This document shows positions 8,509 through 16,534 of a DNA stretch of 21,202 nt, piece after piece (position 1 is the stretch's first letter; each line of letters begins with the position of its first letter). The notes under the pieces were generated by a model. It searched no databases. It was given only the letters and a program-made list of their open reading frames with translations, and was not told the origin of the DNA. Source of the stretch: JBBIOI01 sp037443425 (GTDB lineage Bacteria > Desulfobacterota > BSN033 > UBA1163); the NCBI GenBank assembly GCA_037443425.1, contig JBBIOI010000059.1, positions 1 to 21,202 on the forward strand. Reading direction: 5' to 3'. The translations under genes were made by a program, and so were the position numbers.

Positions 8509-9298
8509 TCTCTTTTTCCTCACCCAAATAGGCTTTTAAGACCTCGGGGTTTCTTTTTATATCTTCAGGTAAACCCTCTACGATCTTCTGTCCGAAATTT
8601 AAAACCAGAACCCTATTAGAAATATCCATTACAAGATTCATGTCATGTTCAACAAGAACAATTGTGATACCAAACTCATCTATTATATCCTGGATTGAAA
8701 AGATAAGATCCCCTTTTTCATCCATGTTCATACCTGCAGATGGTTCATCGAGCAGAATCAATTCGGGCTCAAGGGCTAATGCTCGGCCAAGCTCTACAAG
8801 TTTTCGGGTTCCATAAGGGAGATTTATAACAAATTGGTTCCTTACAGATTGAAGCTCCAAAAAGTCGATAATTTCTTCAACCTTTCTACGATGCCATATC
8901 TCTTCCCTGGCAGCCTTTGAATGCCTTGTGAGAAAAGTTGCACCTTTCCATACCCCTGTCTTCATATGAATATGACGACCAAGCATAAGGTTATCCATTG
9001 TTGTCATATGAGAAAAAAGTTCTATGTTCTGAAATGTACGGGCAATTCCCTTTTTTGCAATCTCCCATGGTCTAAGTCCTGTAATCTCTTCTCCCTTAAA
9101 AAATATCCTTCCACCTTCAGGTTTATAAATGCCTGTTATACAATTAAATATAGTTGTCTTTCCTGCACCATTTGGACCAATAATAGAATAGATCTCTCCT
9201 TTTTTAACTTCAAAATCTATATTACTCAAAGCTCGAATACCGCCAAAAGAGATTGTAAGACCCTCAACCCTTAGAAAATCTCTGTTATTATCTACCAT
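8501..9298 (-). CDS. livG: Branched-chain amino acid type ABC transporter ATPase LivG
   Basis: The second ATPase of the importer (265 aa). Walker A GPNGAGKTT is near residues 41-49, the signature region is LPYGTRKLVELGRAL (a relaxed form of LSYGQQR...), and Walker B LILLDEPSAGMN is followed by VEHDMNLVMDI. The GMN after Walker B and the C-terminal AYLGEE ending are characteristic of LivG. ATG 9298 overlaps the end of the substrate-binding protein gene by seven bases (ATGGTAG), implying translational coupling. An in-frame TTG at 9316 is a less likely alternative. The gene overlaps livF downstream. Confidence 0.92.
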   Translation of the reverse strand: MVDNNRDFLRVEGLTISFGGIRALSNIDFEVKKGEIYSIIGPNGAGKTTIFNCITGIYKPEGGRIFFKGEEITGLRPWEIAKKGIARTFQNIELFSHMTTMDNLMLGRHIHMKTGVWKGATFLTRHSKAAREEIWHRRKVEEIIDFLELQSVRNQFVINLPYGTRKLVELGRALALEPELILLDEPSAGMNMDEKGDLIFSIQDIIDEFGITIVLVEHDMNLVMDISNRVLVLNFGQKIVEGLPEDIKRNPEVLKAYLGEEKEIA

Positions 9299-10473
9299 TT
9301 TGTGACTCTTATCCAATCTGTGATCTTTTCTATCTTTCCATCAGATCGAACCTTTCCATACCATAGATGTTTAGCCCCCTGTCTATCATTGGGGCTATAG
9401 CTTATGGGGCCACCAATCCCTTTAAAATCTTTTAGGCTTTCAAGTGCCTTCATCAATGTATCGTGATTTAAATTTCTTCCAGCCCTCTTTAAACCTTCGA
9501 CAAAAGGCTCAGCAAATAGAATCCCAGCTATATAGAATATTCCCCATCTCTCTTTTGGAGCAAATTTTTTATGATATTCTCTATATTTAACCATAAGGGG
9601 ATGGTCTGAATCTGGATCCTCTATAAAGTTTGAATGTATCATCCCTGCCCAAAGACCTTTTGTTATCTGAAGCATAAATGGTGCATCAGAAAGCGTATTA
9701 CTTGTTCCCCATTGAGGCCTAAAGCCAATCTTGGCACACTCCATCAAAAGTAACGCAGCATGAGCAGGATTTGTAATCATAATTGAGGCCTGAGCACCCG
9801 ATTCTTTCAACTTCAGCGCATGTGTACTTAGATCTCGGTCCGTTACTTCTGCGGAAACCTTTTCAACCACACTTGTATTTCTCTCCTTTAGATAACGCTC
9901 CACACCCATCAGCCCCTGTTTCCCATAAGAGTCATTTTGATAAAAAACAGAAATCTTCTTAAGTCCCAATTTCTCATAGAAATATTCAGTTAAGGTATAA
10001 ATCTCATCGTCATAAAGTGGATAAAGTGCAAATAGATACTTTTGAAAAGGCCTTATCCATTCATAAACACCTGTAACAGGACCAAACCAGAATACATTAT
10101 TCTCCATTAGGTAATCTCTTACTGACATTCCTGTTGCTACCCCAACACCTCCAATGACCGCAAAGACACCAATATCCTCAACAAATTCCTTGGCTATAGC
10201 CTTGGTCTTTGCAGGCTGATAGGAATCGTCTCGGAGAAAATACTTAATTCTTCTTCCATGTATCCCCCCTTCTTCATTTATAATCTTGAAGAGTAGATCA
10301 GTACCTCGAGCAACAGCTCCCCATCCAGCAGCAGGACCTGTTTGTGGTCCCCATTGCCCTACAAGAATCTCTGTATCAGTAACTCCTCGAACCTTCTGTC
10401 CCAAAGAGGCCTTTGGAACAATTGAAACAATAATAGAAGCAAAAAGAAGAGTGATAAAAATTTTTTTAACCAT
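9292..10473 (-). CDS. Periplasmic substrate-binding protein of the Liv-type transporter
   Basis: A type I periplasmic binding protein of 393 aa that delivers ligand to the LivHM permease. The N-terminus MVKKIFITLLFASIIVSIVPKASLGQ is a Sec signal peptide with two lysines, a hydrophobic core and a signal peptidase I type end. There is no lipobox cysteine, so the protein should be soluble in the periplasm. The mature part starts VRGVTDTEILVGQWGPQTG, typical of the Peripla_BP_6/LivJ family. The start at 10473 is supported by a strong ribosome binding site AGGAGG seven to eight bases upstream; upstream in-frame codons would bury the signal peptide. The ligand may be a branched-chain amino acid, but members of this family also bind amides, aromatic acids and other carboxylates. 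The neighbouring fatty-acid operon does not settle this. Confidence 0.88.
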   Translation of the reverse strand: MVKKIFITLLFASIIVSIVPKASLGQKVRGVTDTEILVGQWGPQTGPAAGWGAVARGTDLLFKIINEEGGIHGRRIKYFLRDDSYQPAKTKAIAKEFVEDIGVFAVIGGVGVATGMSVRDYLMENNVFWFGPVTGVYEWIRPFQKYLFALYPLYDDEIYTLTEYFYEKLGLKKISVFYQNDSYGKQGLMGVERYLKERNTSVVEKVSAEVTDRDLSTHALKLKESGAQASIMITNPAHAALLLMECAKIGFRPQWGTSNTLSDAPFMLQITKGLWAGMIHSNFIEDPDSDHPLMVKYREYHKKFAPKERWGIFYIAGILFAEPFVEGLKRAGRNLNHDTLMKALESLKDFKGIGGPISYSPNDRQGAKHLWYGKVRSDGKIEKITDWIRVTKW

Positions 10474-10526
10474 ATTAGCCCTCCTTTCTAATTTAAGTCT
10501 ATTAACCGAACTACAAACCTTCAGAC

Positions 10527-11399
10527 CTAAACCTTTTTGATATAATGTCTTCCAAGGATCCCACTCGGTCTTAGGCATAACATAATTACAATTACTGCAA
10601 ATGCTACAACGGATTTGAAAGAAATTGATACATATCCACCAAAAAGGCTTTCAATGACCCCAAGCAAAGCTCCACCTAAGGGTGCACCTAAAAGACTCGT
10701 CATACCACCCAATACTGCAGATGAGAAACCTTTTAGAAGGGGATCCATCATCATAGGAGGATCAAGGACACCAAGTGCAGCTATTAATATTCCTGCTATT
10801 GATCCTATAAGTGAACTCAAGGCCCAGGTAAATGAGATTATCCATCTTGTTCGAATCCCCATTATTTTTGCTGCCAGACGATTCTGTTGGGTTGCCCTCA
10901 TGGCTACTCCCAATTTTGTGTAACGGAAAAAGATAAAAAGTATGAACATAACAGAAAGTGTTATAAGGATTGTCCAAAAATTGATCTTACTAATGACTAA
11001 CCCATTGAAATTATATGTCTCTATATTTGAAATGGGAAAAGGAATTGACCTCTGATCAGGCCCCCATTTCCATCCAGCAAACCCCATAAGTATCATCTCG
11101 AAACCAAGGGTAATAATAATGAGTCCTAATACATTTGGTTCTTTTGTCCTTCTTATGAATACCATCTCAAAGAAGATCCCAAGACCTATAGCAAAAAGGA
11201 ATGTAATAATGATAGCAAAATGAAATGGGACATTGTAGCCATCAAGAAGGGTAAATGTCACAAAGGCACTTATCATGGCCATTTCACCTTGAGCGAAATT
11301 TAATACTTCAGAAGTCTTATAAATAATTACCATTGCAATTGCTAATAGTGCATAACATGCACCTGATGCAAAACCAGTTATGATTAGTTGTCCTAACAT
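10527..11399 (-). CDS. livH: Branched-chain amino acid type ABC permease LivH
   Basis: An inner-membrane permease subunit of 290 aa. The opening MLGQLIITGFASGACYALLAIAMVIIYKTSEVLNFAQGEMAMISAF contains the LivH-typical segment VLNFAQGE. About eight hydrophobic segments are visible, and GGMTSLLGAPLGGALLGVIE near residue 240 is the conserved permease loop that contacts the ATPase. It starts 27 bases after livM ends, and the substrate-binding protein start lies 53 bases downstream. ATG 11399 has only a weak ribosome binding site. Confidence 0.92.
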   Translation of the reverse strand: MLGQLIITGFASGACYALLAIAMVIIYKTSEVLNFAQGEMAMISAFVTFTLLDGYNVPFHFAIIITFLFAIGLGIFFEMVFIRRTKEPNVLGLIIITLGFEMILMGFAGWKWGPDQRSIPFPISNIETYNFNGLVISKINFWTILITLSVMFILFIFFRYTKLGVAMRATQQNRLAAKIMGIRTRWIISFTWALSSLIGSIAGILIAALGVLDPPMMMDPLLKGFSSAVLGGMTSLLGAPLGGALLGVIESLFGGYVSISFKSVVAFAVIVIMLCLRPSGILGRHYIKKV

Positions 11400-11426
11400 T
11401 TAATTATCTCGATTCTATATAATTTT

Positions 11427-12488
11427 CTAAAAAGGCCATGTCTTCCAATAACGTTTACACCTTATCCATAAACCAAATATTCCCAAAGGTTCAAAAAGGA
11501 TTATAAGAATCATTATTAATCCATAAATAATAATGGCAACATTAGAGATCCCTGCGACATTCATATATTTTCGAGAAAAGTCTATAAATAGTGGACCTAT
11601 AGCCGGAATATCTTGAATAGCCTGAAGTTTTATGTCGAGATATGTCATAAGGGCAGCCCCTGAAATAGAACCCATAATAGATGAAAGACCCCCTATTACA
11701 ACCATTGCCAGAAATGTAATTGACATCACGAGGTGAAAACTTTCAGGATTTATAAATCCAATAACGAATGCATAGAGCCCTCCTCCAATACCAGTATAAA
11801 AGGCGCTTACAGAAAAGGCTAAGGTCTTATAATAGGTAAGATTAATTCCCATTGCCCCTGCTGCTATGTCACTGTCGCGTATTGCGATAAATGCACGACC
11901 AACCCTTGTTCTTGTCAATTTTACCGCTCCTACAGTCAAAACGATAGCAATAACGATAATCAGATAATAATAATGTAAATCGCCCATCTGTTTTCCAAAA
12001 AGGAATAATTTCGGAGCCTGAATACCCATTCTTCCTCCGAAGAACTCTGTATGTTTGATAATTGTAGTAATTGTCATTCCAAAGCCAAGTGTTGCAATCG
12101 CAAGATAAGGTCCTTTCAACCTGAGTGCAGGAAGTCCTAAGATGAACCCGAAACCTGAAGAAATGAACCCCGAAATAGGCAAAGAAAGCCACAAAGGGAA
12201 ATTCAGCTTAGAAACAAGAATTACACATACAAAAGCCCCAATAGCAAAAAAACCAGCATGCCCAAGAGATATCTGACCTGTATACCCTACAAGAATATTT
12301 AGACCAATAGCTACGATTGCATGGATAGTGATTAAATTAACCATATAGATGGATAGGCCTAAAAAATGATATTTTTTAATTAGCCAAGGCAACACCAGAA
12401 GGAATATGAAGAAAAGGATTGTGGCTAATAGGATTGTATTGCTATTAAATAGCTTAATATCTTCATAATAGTCCCTTTTTATATACAT
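11427..12488 (-). CDS. livM: Branched-chain amino acid type ABC permease LivM
   Basis: The second membrane subunit (353 aa) forms the translocation pore with LivH. Hydrophobic helices run through the protein. LNILVGYTGQISLGHAGFFAIGAF near residue 65-88 and VVIGGLSSIMGSISGAALMTYL near 265-286 are the conserved LivM segments. ATG 12488 has a purine-rich AGAGAAG upstream. It is the first gene of the operon, about 45 bases after the predicted transcription start. The order M-H-binding protein-G-F, with the binding protein in the middle, differs from the E. coli arrangement. Confidence 0.92.
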   Translation of the reverse strand: MYIKRDYYEDIKLFNSNTILLATILFFIFLLVLPWLIKKYHFLGLSIYMVNLITIHAIVAIGLNILVGYTGQISLGHAGFFAIGAFVCVILVSKLNFPLWLSLPISGFISSGFGFILGLPALRLKGPYLAIATLGFGMTITTIIKHTEFFGGRMGIQAPKLFLFGKQMGDLHYYYLIIVIAIVLTVGAVKLTRTRVGRAFIAIRDSDIAAGAMGINLTYYKTLAFSVSAFYTGIGGGLYAFVIGFINPESFHLVMSITFLAMVVIGGLSSIMGSISGAALMTYLDIKLQAIQDIPAIGPLFIDFSRKYMNVAGISNVAIIIYGLIMILIILFEPLGIFGLWIRCKRYWKTWPF

Positions 12489-12540
12489 TTAATCTTCTCT
12501 TATCCTGTTTTCAATCAAGGTATAGAAATCTATTTTTCCT

Positions 12541-12568
12541 ATTATAAACCCGCTACTTTTCTTGTCAA
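12541..12568 (-). promoter_or_regulatory. Near-perfect sigma70 promoter of the liv operon
   Basis: On the minus strand TTGACA (12568-12563) is followed after 16 bases by TATAAT (12546-12541), consensus at all 12 positions. The predicted start is near 12534, about 45 bases upstream of livM. This suggests a strong housekeeping promoter. An interrupted palindrome AGTCTTTGAAAGACT at 12592-12606, about 65 bases upstream of the predicted start, could be a regulator site. Confidence 0.75.
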
Positions 12569-12591
12569 TCTTTTTAATGGAGCTCTCAAAA

Positions 12592-12606
12592 AGTCTTTGA
12601 AAGACT
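12592..12606. promoter_or_regulatory. 15-bp palindrome upstream of the liv promoter
   Basis: AGTCTTTGAAAGACT is a perfect palindrome around a single central base. On the minus strand it is followed by a short T run. It could be a regulator site upstream of the -35 box or a weak terminator for transcription entering from the right. The sequence alone does not separate these, and the short loop makes a terminator less likely. Confidence 0.25.
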
Positions 12607-12640
12607 GGGAAGGTAGGGTTCGAAATAACTTTTTTAACAG

Positions 12641-12780
12641 TCATTGCGAGCCCTAAGGGTGCGAGGCAATCCGACGAAGTCGTTGCGAGGACCCCGCACT
12701 TGATGCGGGGGACGTGGCAATCTCAAATATAGTTCCCTCGTTTCATTCGGGATAAGGTTTCACCTCACAATGACAGTCTG
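12641..12780 (+). repeat. Dispersed palindromic repeat element, copy 1
   Basis: The element begins TCATTGCGAG and ends CTCACAATGACAGTCTG, so its ends form an imperfect terminal inverted repeat. The core at 12665-12725 is 61 bases and matches copy 2 (20128-20188, opposite strand) at all but one position. It includes the hairpin CCCCGCA-CTTGA-TGCGGGG (12692-12710). Such TCATTGCGAG...GGCAATC elements are known as multi-copy intergenic repeats in several bacterial phyla (family knowledge, not checked here). It fills the middle of the otherwise gene-free 12489-12886 interval; apart from this element and the liv promoter I see nothing else coded there. Confidence 0.85.
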
Positions 12781-12886
12781 GGATGCCTTTTTACGAACCC
12801 AAAGGGTATTAGCTTTTTAAATATATCTCTGTTATAAAAATTAATGGTCTAAAAGGCTCGAATAAATTTAGCTATGGAGGTTTTAA

Positions 12887-15055
12887 ATGTCTAAGGATGA
12901 AAATTGGGTAAAGGGGTTATGTGGAATATGCCCTTCAGGATGTGGTGTTGAGATCCTGATTGAGAACGAAAGGATTAAAAAAATTAAACCTCAAAAGGAA
13001 CATCCCCTTGGAATCGTCTGCACAAGAGGGATTCACTCCTCAGAAATAGTTTATTCACCAGACAGGCTCAGGAGCCCTATGAAAAGGATTGGAAATAGAG
13101 GTGAAGGAAGATTCCAGAACATCTCATGGGATGAAGCCTATGATTTAATGACAAAACTTATAAAGGATATAGTTGATAAATATGGACCACATGCAATGGC
13201 AATATACTCAGGAAGGGGAGGTTTCGAGCAATCTTTAATAGACATGTTCTCAACAGGGGGACATGATCCAATAAGCTTGGGTTTTCTATTTCCTCTGGGA
13301 TCACCAAATACATTCAGTTGTAGCTCGTTATGTAACAACTCTCATAGAGTCCTTGCACCTTTGACCACATTTGGTGTCCCCTATGACCGCATCTTTCCTG
13401 ATTTAGATAATGCCAAACGTATAATTGTTTGGGGAGCAAATCCCGCAACCGATTCTCCCCCTATTTATATGAAAAAGATTGTCGACGCTAAGAAGAAAGG
13501 GACAAAGGTCATAGTTATAGATCCAATAAAAACATATACTGCAAGGATTGCTGATCAATGGATAGGAATAAGACCTGGAACCGATGGTGCATTGGCTTTA
13601 GGAATTGCTAATCTGATGTTCGAAAAAGGTTTATACGATACGGACTTTGCAGATGACTGGATACACGGACTAATTGAGTTTAGAGAATATGTAAAAAATT
13701 TTCCACCTAAAGAGGTGGAAAAAATAACATGGGTAGATAGCGATATAATCGAAGAACTGACAAATGAAATAAGTTCACCAAAAACTACTTTACTCCTTCA
13801 CACAGGCCTTGAATATACAAATAGTGGAGTTCAGAATATCAGGGCAATATTAAGCCTTTGGGCATTAAGTGGTAATCTTGACAGACCAGGAGGTCTTGTC
13901 TTTAGAATGCCTCAACCTTCAAAACTCCGTAGGAATCGAATAGATCCACCCTCAGGGAAAAAGCCAATAGGCCAAGATCGATACCCTCTATTTTGTGACA
14001 TCAATAAGAGTGGTCATTTTATGGAGATTCCAAGGGCTATCTTAGAAGGAGACCCTTATTTTATTAAGGGTCTTATCATCCTTGGTAGTTCTATTATTAC
14101 ATCATATCCAAATCCAAAACTATGGAGAAGATGTTTTGAATCGTTAGATTGTTTAATAGTGATTGATCGATTTCTAACAAATGAAGCCTTATATGCGGAT
14201 GTGGTTCTTCCAGCTACTACAATGTATGAGATTACCTCTTATAAACGTTACCCAGGCCATATATCTTTTCGAAATATGATTATCCCTCCTTTGGCTGAGT
14301 CAAAAAATGACTATCTTATACTTGCAGGTCTGGCAAAACGGTTAGGCTATGGGGATAAATTCCCTCAGACAGAGAAGGATATGCTTGAATTTGTTTTTTC
14401 TCAATCAGATATATCTATCGAAAGATTAAAATCTGAGCCCTATGGCATACCATTACCCAATCCCCATATGGTTTATGAGAAATATAAAAACGGTCTTATA
14501 AGGAGAGATGGAAAACCCGGATTTGAAACCCCGTCGATGAAGTTTGAGATATCTTCTAACCTCCTTAAAAGATATGGATATGAACCACTACCCGTTTATA
14601 ATGAACCATATGAAGGACCAATAAACTCTCCTCAATTGTTAAAAGAGTTTCCACTTGTCCTCACAACAGGAAGTAGAATCCAATCAACATTTAGAAGTCA
14701 ACATCTCAATATACCAGGACTTCTAAGACTACAGGATAAACCAAATATATTAATACACCCTGAAGATGCTGAAAAAAGGGGGATCAAGGATGGAGATAAA
14801 GTCTGGGTTAGGACACCAAGAGGAAGAGTCCTTTTTTATGCAAAAGTTACTGATATAATCCTAAAAGGCGTAATTGAGGCAAACATGGGTGGTGGAAGTC
14901 CTATTCAGCCTAAAGAATGGAGAGAGGCAAATGTGAATGAGTTAACCGATTTTGAAAATCGTGATCCAATATCAGGATTTCCTGTTTTTAAGGCACTGCT
15001 TTGTGAAGTTGAGCCTGTGCTAATCGATTCTCGAAAAACTGACAGGTGGGGTTGA
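12887..15055 (+). CDS. Single-subunit molybdopterin (Mo/W-bis-MGD) oxidoreductase
   Basis: A 722-aa member of the DMSO reductase superfamily. The N-terminal [4Fe-4S] site is C12-x2-C15-x3-C19-x25-C45. The likely metal ligand is Cys149 in SPNTFSCSSLCNNS. A Mo-pterin core follows (IVWGANPATDSPP, VIDPIKTYTARIADQWIGIRPGTDGALALG), and a C-terminal dinucleotide-binding domain contains NILIHPEDAEKRGIKDGDKVWV. There is no Tat signal, so it is cytosolic. No iron-sulfur or membrane-anchor subunit lies beside it. The overall form (TPSMKFEI...GYEPLPVYNEP) resembles the soluble monomeric branch near acetylene hydratase. However, the position of that enzyme's catalytic Asp, next to the second cluster Cys, is Pro16 here. 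The substrate is unknown. ATG 12887 has a good GGAGG ribosome binding site. Confidence 0.9.
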   Translation: MSKDENWVKGLCGICPSGCGVEILIENERIKKIKPQKEHPLGIVCTRGIHSSEIVYSPDRLRSPMKRIGNRGEGRFQNISWDEAYDLMTKLIKDIVDKYGPHAMAIYSGRGGFEQSLIDMFSTGGHDPISLGFLFPLGSPNTFSCSSLCNNSHRVLAPLTTFGVPYDRIFPDLDNAKRIIVWGANPATDSPPIYMKKIVDAKKKGTKVIVIDPIKTYTARIADQWIGIRPGTDGALALGIANLMFEKGLYDTDFADDWIHGLIEFREYVKNFPPKEVEKITWVDSDIIEELTNEISSPKTTLLLHTGLEYTNSGVQNIRAILSLWALSGNLDRPGGLVFRMPQPSKLRRNRIDPPSGKKPIGQDRYPLFCDINKSGHFMEIPRAILEGDPYFIKGLIILGSSIITSYPNPKLWRRCFESLDCLIVIDRFLTNEALYADVVLPATTMYEITSYKRYPGHISFRNMIIPPLAESKNDYLILAGLAKRLGYGDKFPQTEKDMLEFVFSQSDISIERLKSEPYGIPLPNPHMVYEKYKNGLIRRDGKPGFETPSMKFEISSNLLKRYGYEPLPVYNEPYEGPINSPQLLKEFPLVLTTGSRIQSTFRSQHLNIPGLLRLQDKPNILIHPEDAEKRGIKDGDKVWVRTPRGRVLFYAKVTDIILKGVIEANMGGGSPIQPKEWREANVNELTDFENRDPISGFPVFKALLCEVEPVLIDSRKTDRWG

Positions 15056-15079
15056 CATTTTTAAATGGTCTTATAAAAT
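15052..15079 (+). promoter_or_regulatory. Sigma70 promoter of tRNA-Val
   Basis: TTGACA (15052-15057), 16-base spacer, TAAAAT (15074-15079). The start site would be 7-12 bases further on, right at the tRNA 5' end at 15091. The -35 box contains the TGA stop codon of the molybdoenzyme gene (15053-15055), so the promoter begins inside that coding sequence. Confidence 0.7.
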
Positions 15080-15090
15080 ATTGTATTGAA

Positions 15091-15165
15091 GGGCGCTTAG
15101 TTCAGGGGGAGAACGCCTGCTTCACACGCAGGAGGTCACTGGTTCAAATCCAGTAGCGCCCACCA
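15091..15165 (+). tRNA. tRNA-Val (anticodon CAC)
   Basis: A complete 75-base cloverleaf. The acceptor stem GGGCGCT pairs with AGCGCCC, the D stem is GTTC/GAAC, and the anticodon stem is CCTGC/GCAGG with loop TTCACAC, giving anticodon CAC, which reads GTG. The T arm is ACTGG-TTCAAAT-CCAGT. The discriminator is A and the CCA end is encoded. No terminator lies before yebC 33 bases downstream, so read-through into yebC is likely. Confidence 0.96.
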
Positions 15166-15198
15166 TTAAATTAAATTTCAAAAGGAATAGGAGAGAAT

Positions 15199-15948
15199 AT
15201 GTCAGGCCATTCAAAATGGAGCACAATAAAAAGAAAAAAGGGAGCAGCAGATGCTAAAAGAGGAAAAATCTTTACCAAACTTATAAAAGAGATTATGGTT
15301 GCTGCACGTCTGGGTGGAGGTGATATTAACTCAAATCCAAGACTTAGAGCAGCAGTAAATGCAGCAAAGGCTGAAAACATGCCTAAAGATAACATAGAAA
15401 GGGCTATTAAAAAGGGAACAGGAGAGCTTGAAGGCACCCATTATGAGGATTTAATTTATGAGGGTTATGGTCCTGGTGGGGTTGCTATGATGCTTGAGGT
15501 TTTGACAGATAACAAAAATCGCACGGTTGCGGATGTAAGGCATCTATTCTCAAAATACAATGGTAGTCTTGGCGAAGCAGGTTGTGTATCGTGGATGTTT
15601 GAAAAGAAGGGCCTAATACTTATTGACAAATCTTCTACTGACGAAGACAAATTGATAGAGGTGGCATTAGATGCAGGTGCCCTTGATGTTAAGGATACTG
15701 GAAAGGATTTTGAAGTGACAACAGATCCTTTAAGCTTTGAAAAGGTTAAAAAGGCAATAGAAGATGCTGGGATTAAATACAATTATGCAGAGGTTACAAT
15801 GATCCCTCAGACAACGGTTAAGCTTTCGGGTAAGGAAGCTGAACAGATGCTAAAATTGATGGAAAGTCTTGAGGATTCAGATGATGTTCAGAAAGTTTAT
15901 GCAAATTTTGATATCTCTGATGAGGAGATGGAACGTCTAAGTGCTTAA
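15199..15948 (+). CDS. yebC: YebC/PmpR family protein
   Basis: A full-length 249-aa YebC/PmpR/TACO1 family protein, starting with the family's hallmark MSGHSKWSTIKRKKGAADAK and containing GGDINSNPRLRAAV, ENMPKDNIERAIKKGTG and YEGYGPGGVAMMLEVLTDNKNRT. Family members are described as transcriptional regulators, and more recently as ribosome-associated factors that help translate difficult sequences such as proline stretches. ATG 15199 follows AGGAGAG. It lies directly upstream of ruvC, an arrangement found in many bacteria, but an intrinsic terminator separates the two. Confidence 0.95.
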   Translation: MSGHSKWSTIKRKKGAADAKRGKIFTKLIKEIMVAARLGGGDINSNPRLRAAVNAAKAENMPKDNIERAIKKGTGELEGTHYEDLIYEGYGPGGVAMMLEVLTDNKNRTVADVRHLFSKYNGSLGEAGCVSWMFEKKGLILIDKSSTDEDKLIEVALDAGALDVKDTGKDFEVTTDPLSFEKVKKAIEDAGIKYNYAEVTMIPQTTVKLSGKEAEQMLKLMESLEDSDDVQKVYANFDISDEEMERLSA

Positions 15949-15970
15949 AATTCTTACTTTCTAACTTAGA

Positions 15971-16004
15971 AGCCACCTTAATAAAAAATTTGGGTGGCTT
16001 TTTT
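15971..16004 (+). terminator. Intrinsic terminator after yebC
   Basis: AGCCACC (15971-15977) pairs with GGTGGCT (15993-15999) around a 15-base AT-rich loop and is followed by a run of Ts to 16004. It ends 22 bases before the ruvC start codon, so it would reduce read-through from tRNA-Val/yebC into the ruv genes. Confidence 0.8.
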
Positions 16005-16026
16005 CACATCAAATGGAGAAAAATTT

Positions 16027-16512
16027 TTGAAGGCCATTGGAATTGATCCTGGATTATCGATGACAGGGTTTGGAATTGTGGAAAGCCTTGATCGTGGAGG
16101 AAGGGCCTGTGAATGGGGAGCAATTAGAACTGATTCAAGATCTCCTATACCCATTCGTTTGATGACCATCTATGATGGCTTAAAAAAGATTTTAGAGAAA
16201 TGGGATCCTGGCATTCTGGTTATGGAAGAGGTATTTGTTCTTAAACAGTTTCCAAAGGCAGCTATCCGGCTTGGAGAGGTAAGGGGAGTCATATATTTAG
16301 CTGCCCAAGAGATGAATATCCCTGTAATAGAGGTTAAACCAACAGAAGTAAAGAGCGCCCTTACAGGTAGTGGAAGGGCTGATAAGGAGCAGATTAAGAA
16401 GGCTATCCAACAAATCCTTAAAATAAGGGTTTCTATAAACTCAAGCCATGCTGGTGATGCATTAGCACTTGCTCTTACTGGACTTTCAAGAAGTGAAAAC
16501 TTCAGATGGTAG
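16027..16512 (+). CDS. ruvC: Holliday junction endonuclease RuvC
   Basis: A 161-aa resolvase that cleaves Holliday junctions together with RuvAB. The catalytic acidic residues of the RNase H fold are visible: Asp7 in AIGIDPGLSMTGFG, Glu67 in VMEEVF, and HAGDALALAL with His141 and Asp144. His in place of the third carboxylate is also known in Thermus RuvC. The start is TTG 16027, giving MKAIGIDPG as in other RuvCs, with GGAG at 16015-16018. A GTG at 15994 would lie inside the upstream terminator hairpin and add 11 unrelated residues. ruvA starts 22 bases downstream. Confidence 0.93.
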   Translation: MKAIGIDPGLSMTGFGIVESLDRGGRACEWGAIRTDSRSPIPIRLMTIYDGLKKILEKWDPGILVMEEVFVLKQFPKAAIRLGEVRGVIYLAAQEMNIPVIEVKPTEVKSALTGSGRADKEQIKKAIQQILKIRVSINSSHAGDALALALTGLSRSENFRW

Positions 16513-16534
16513 AACGAGGATTTACTAAGGAGCA

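Noticed and set aside
8921..9274. 117-residue plus-strand open frame inside livG
   Set aside because: Fully antisense to a gene with intact ABC ATPase motifs; composition is not protein-like and no ribosome binding site is seen.
10474..10578. N-terminal extension of the substrate-binding protein
   Set aside because: It would bury a clear signal peptide and overlap livH; the AGGAGG site points to the ATG at 10473.
12592..12606. Palindrome called as a firm intrinsic terminator on the minus strand
   Set aside because: The loop would be only one to three bases and no minus-strand gene lies to its right that needs terminating; kept only as a low-confidence site.
12641..12780. CRISPR array or transposase-bearing insertion sequence
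   Set aside because: There are no regularly spaced direct repeats and no transposase frame; the element is a short non-coding palindromic repeat.
12887..15055. Naming the molybdoenzyme acetylene hydratase or formate dehydrogenase
   Set aside because: The catalytic Asp of acetylene hydratase is not at the expected place and there are no formate dehydrogenase partner subunits; only the superfamily is supported.
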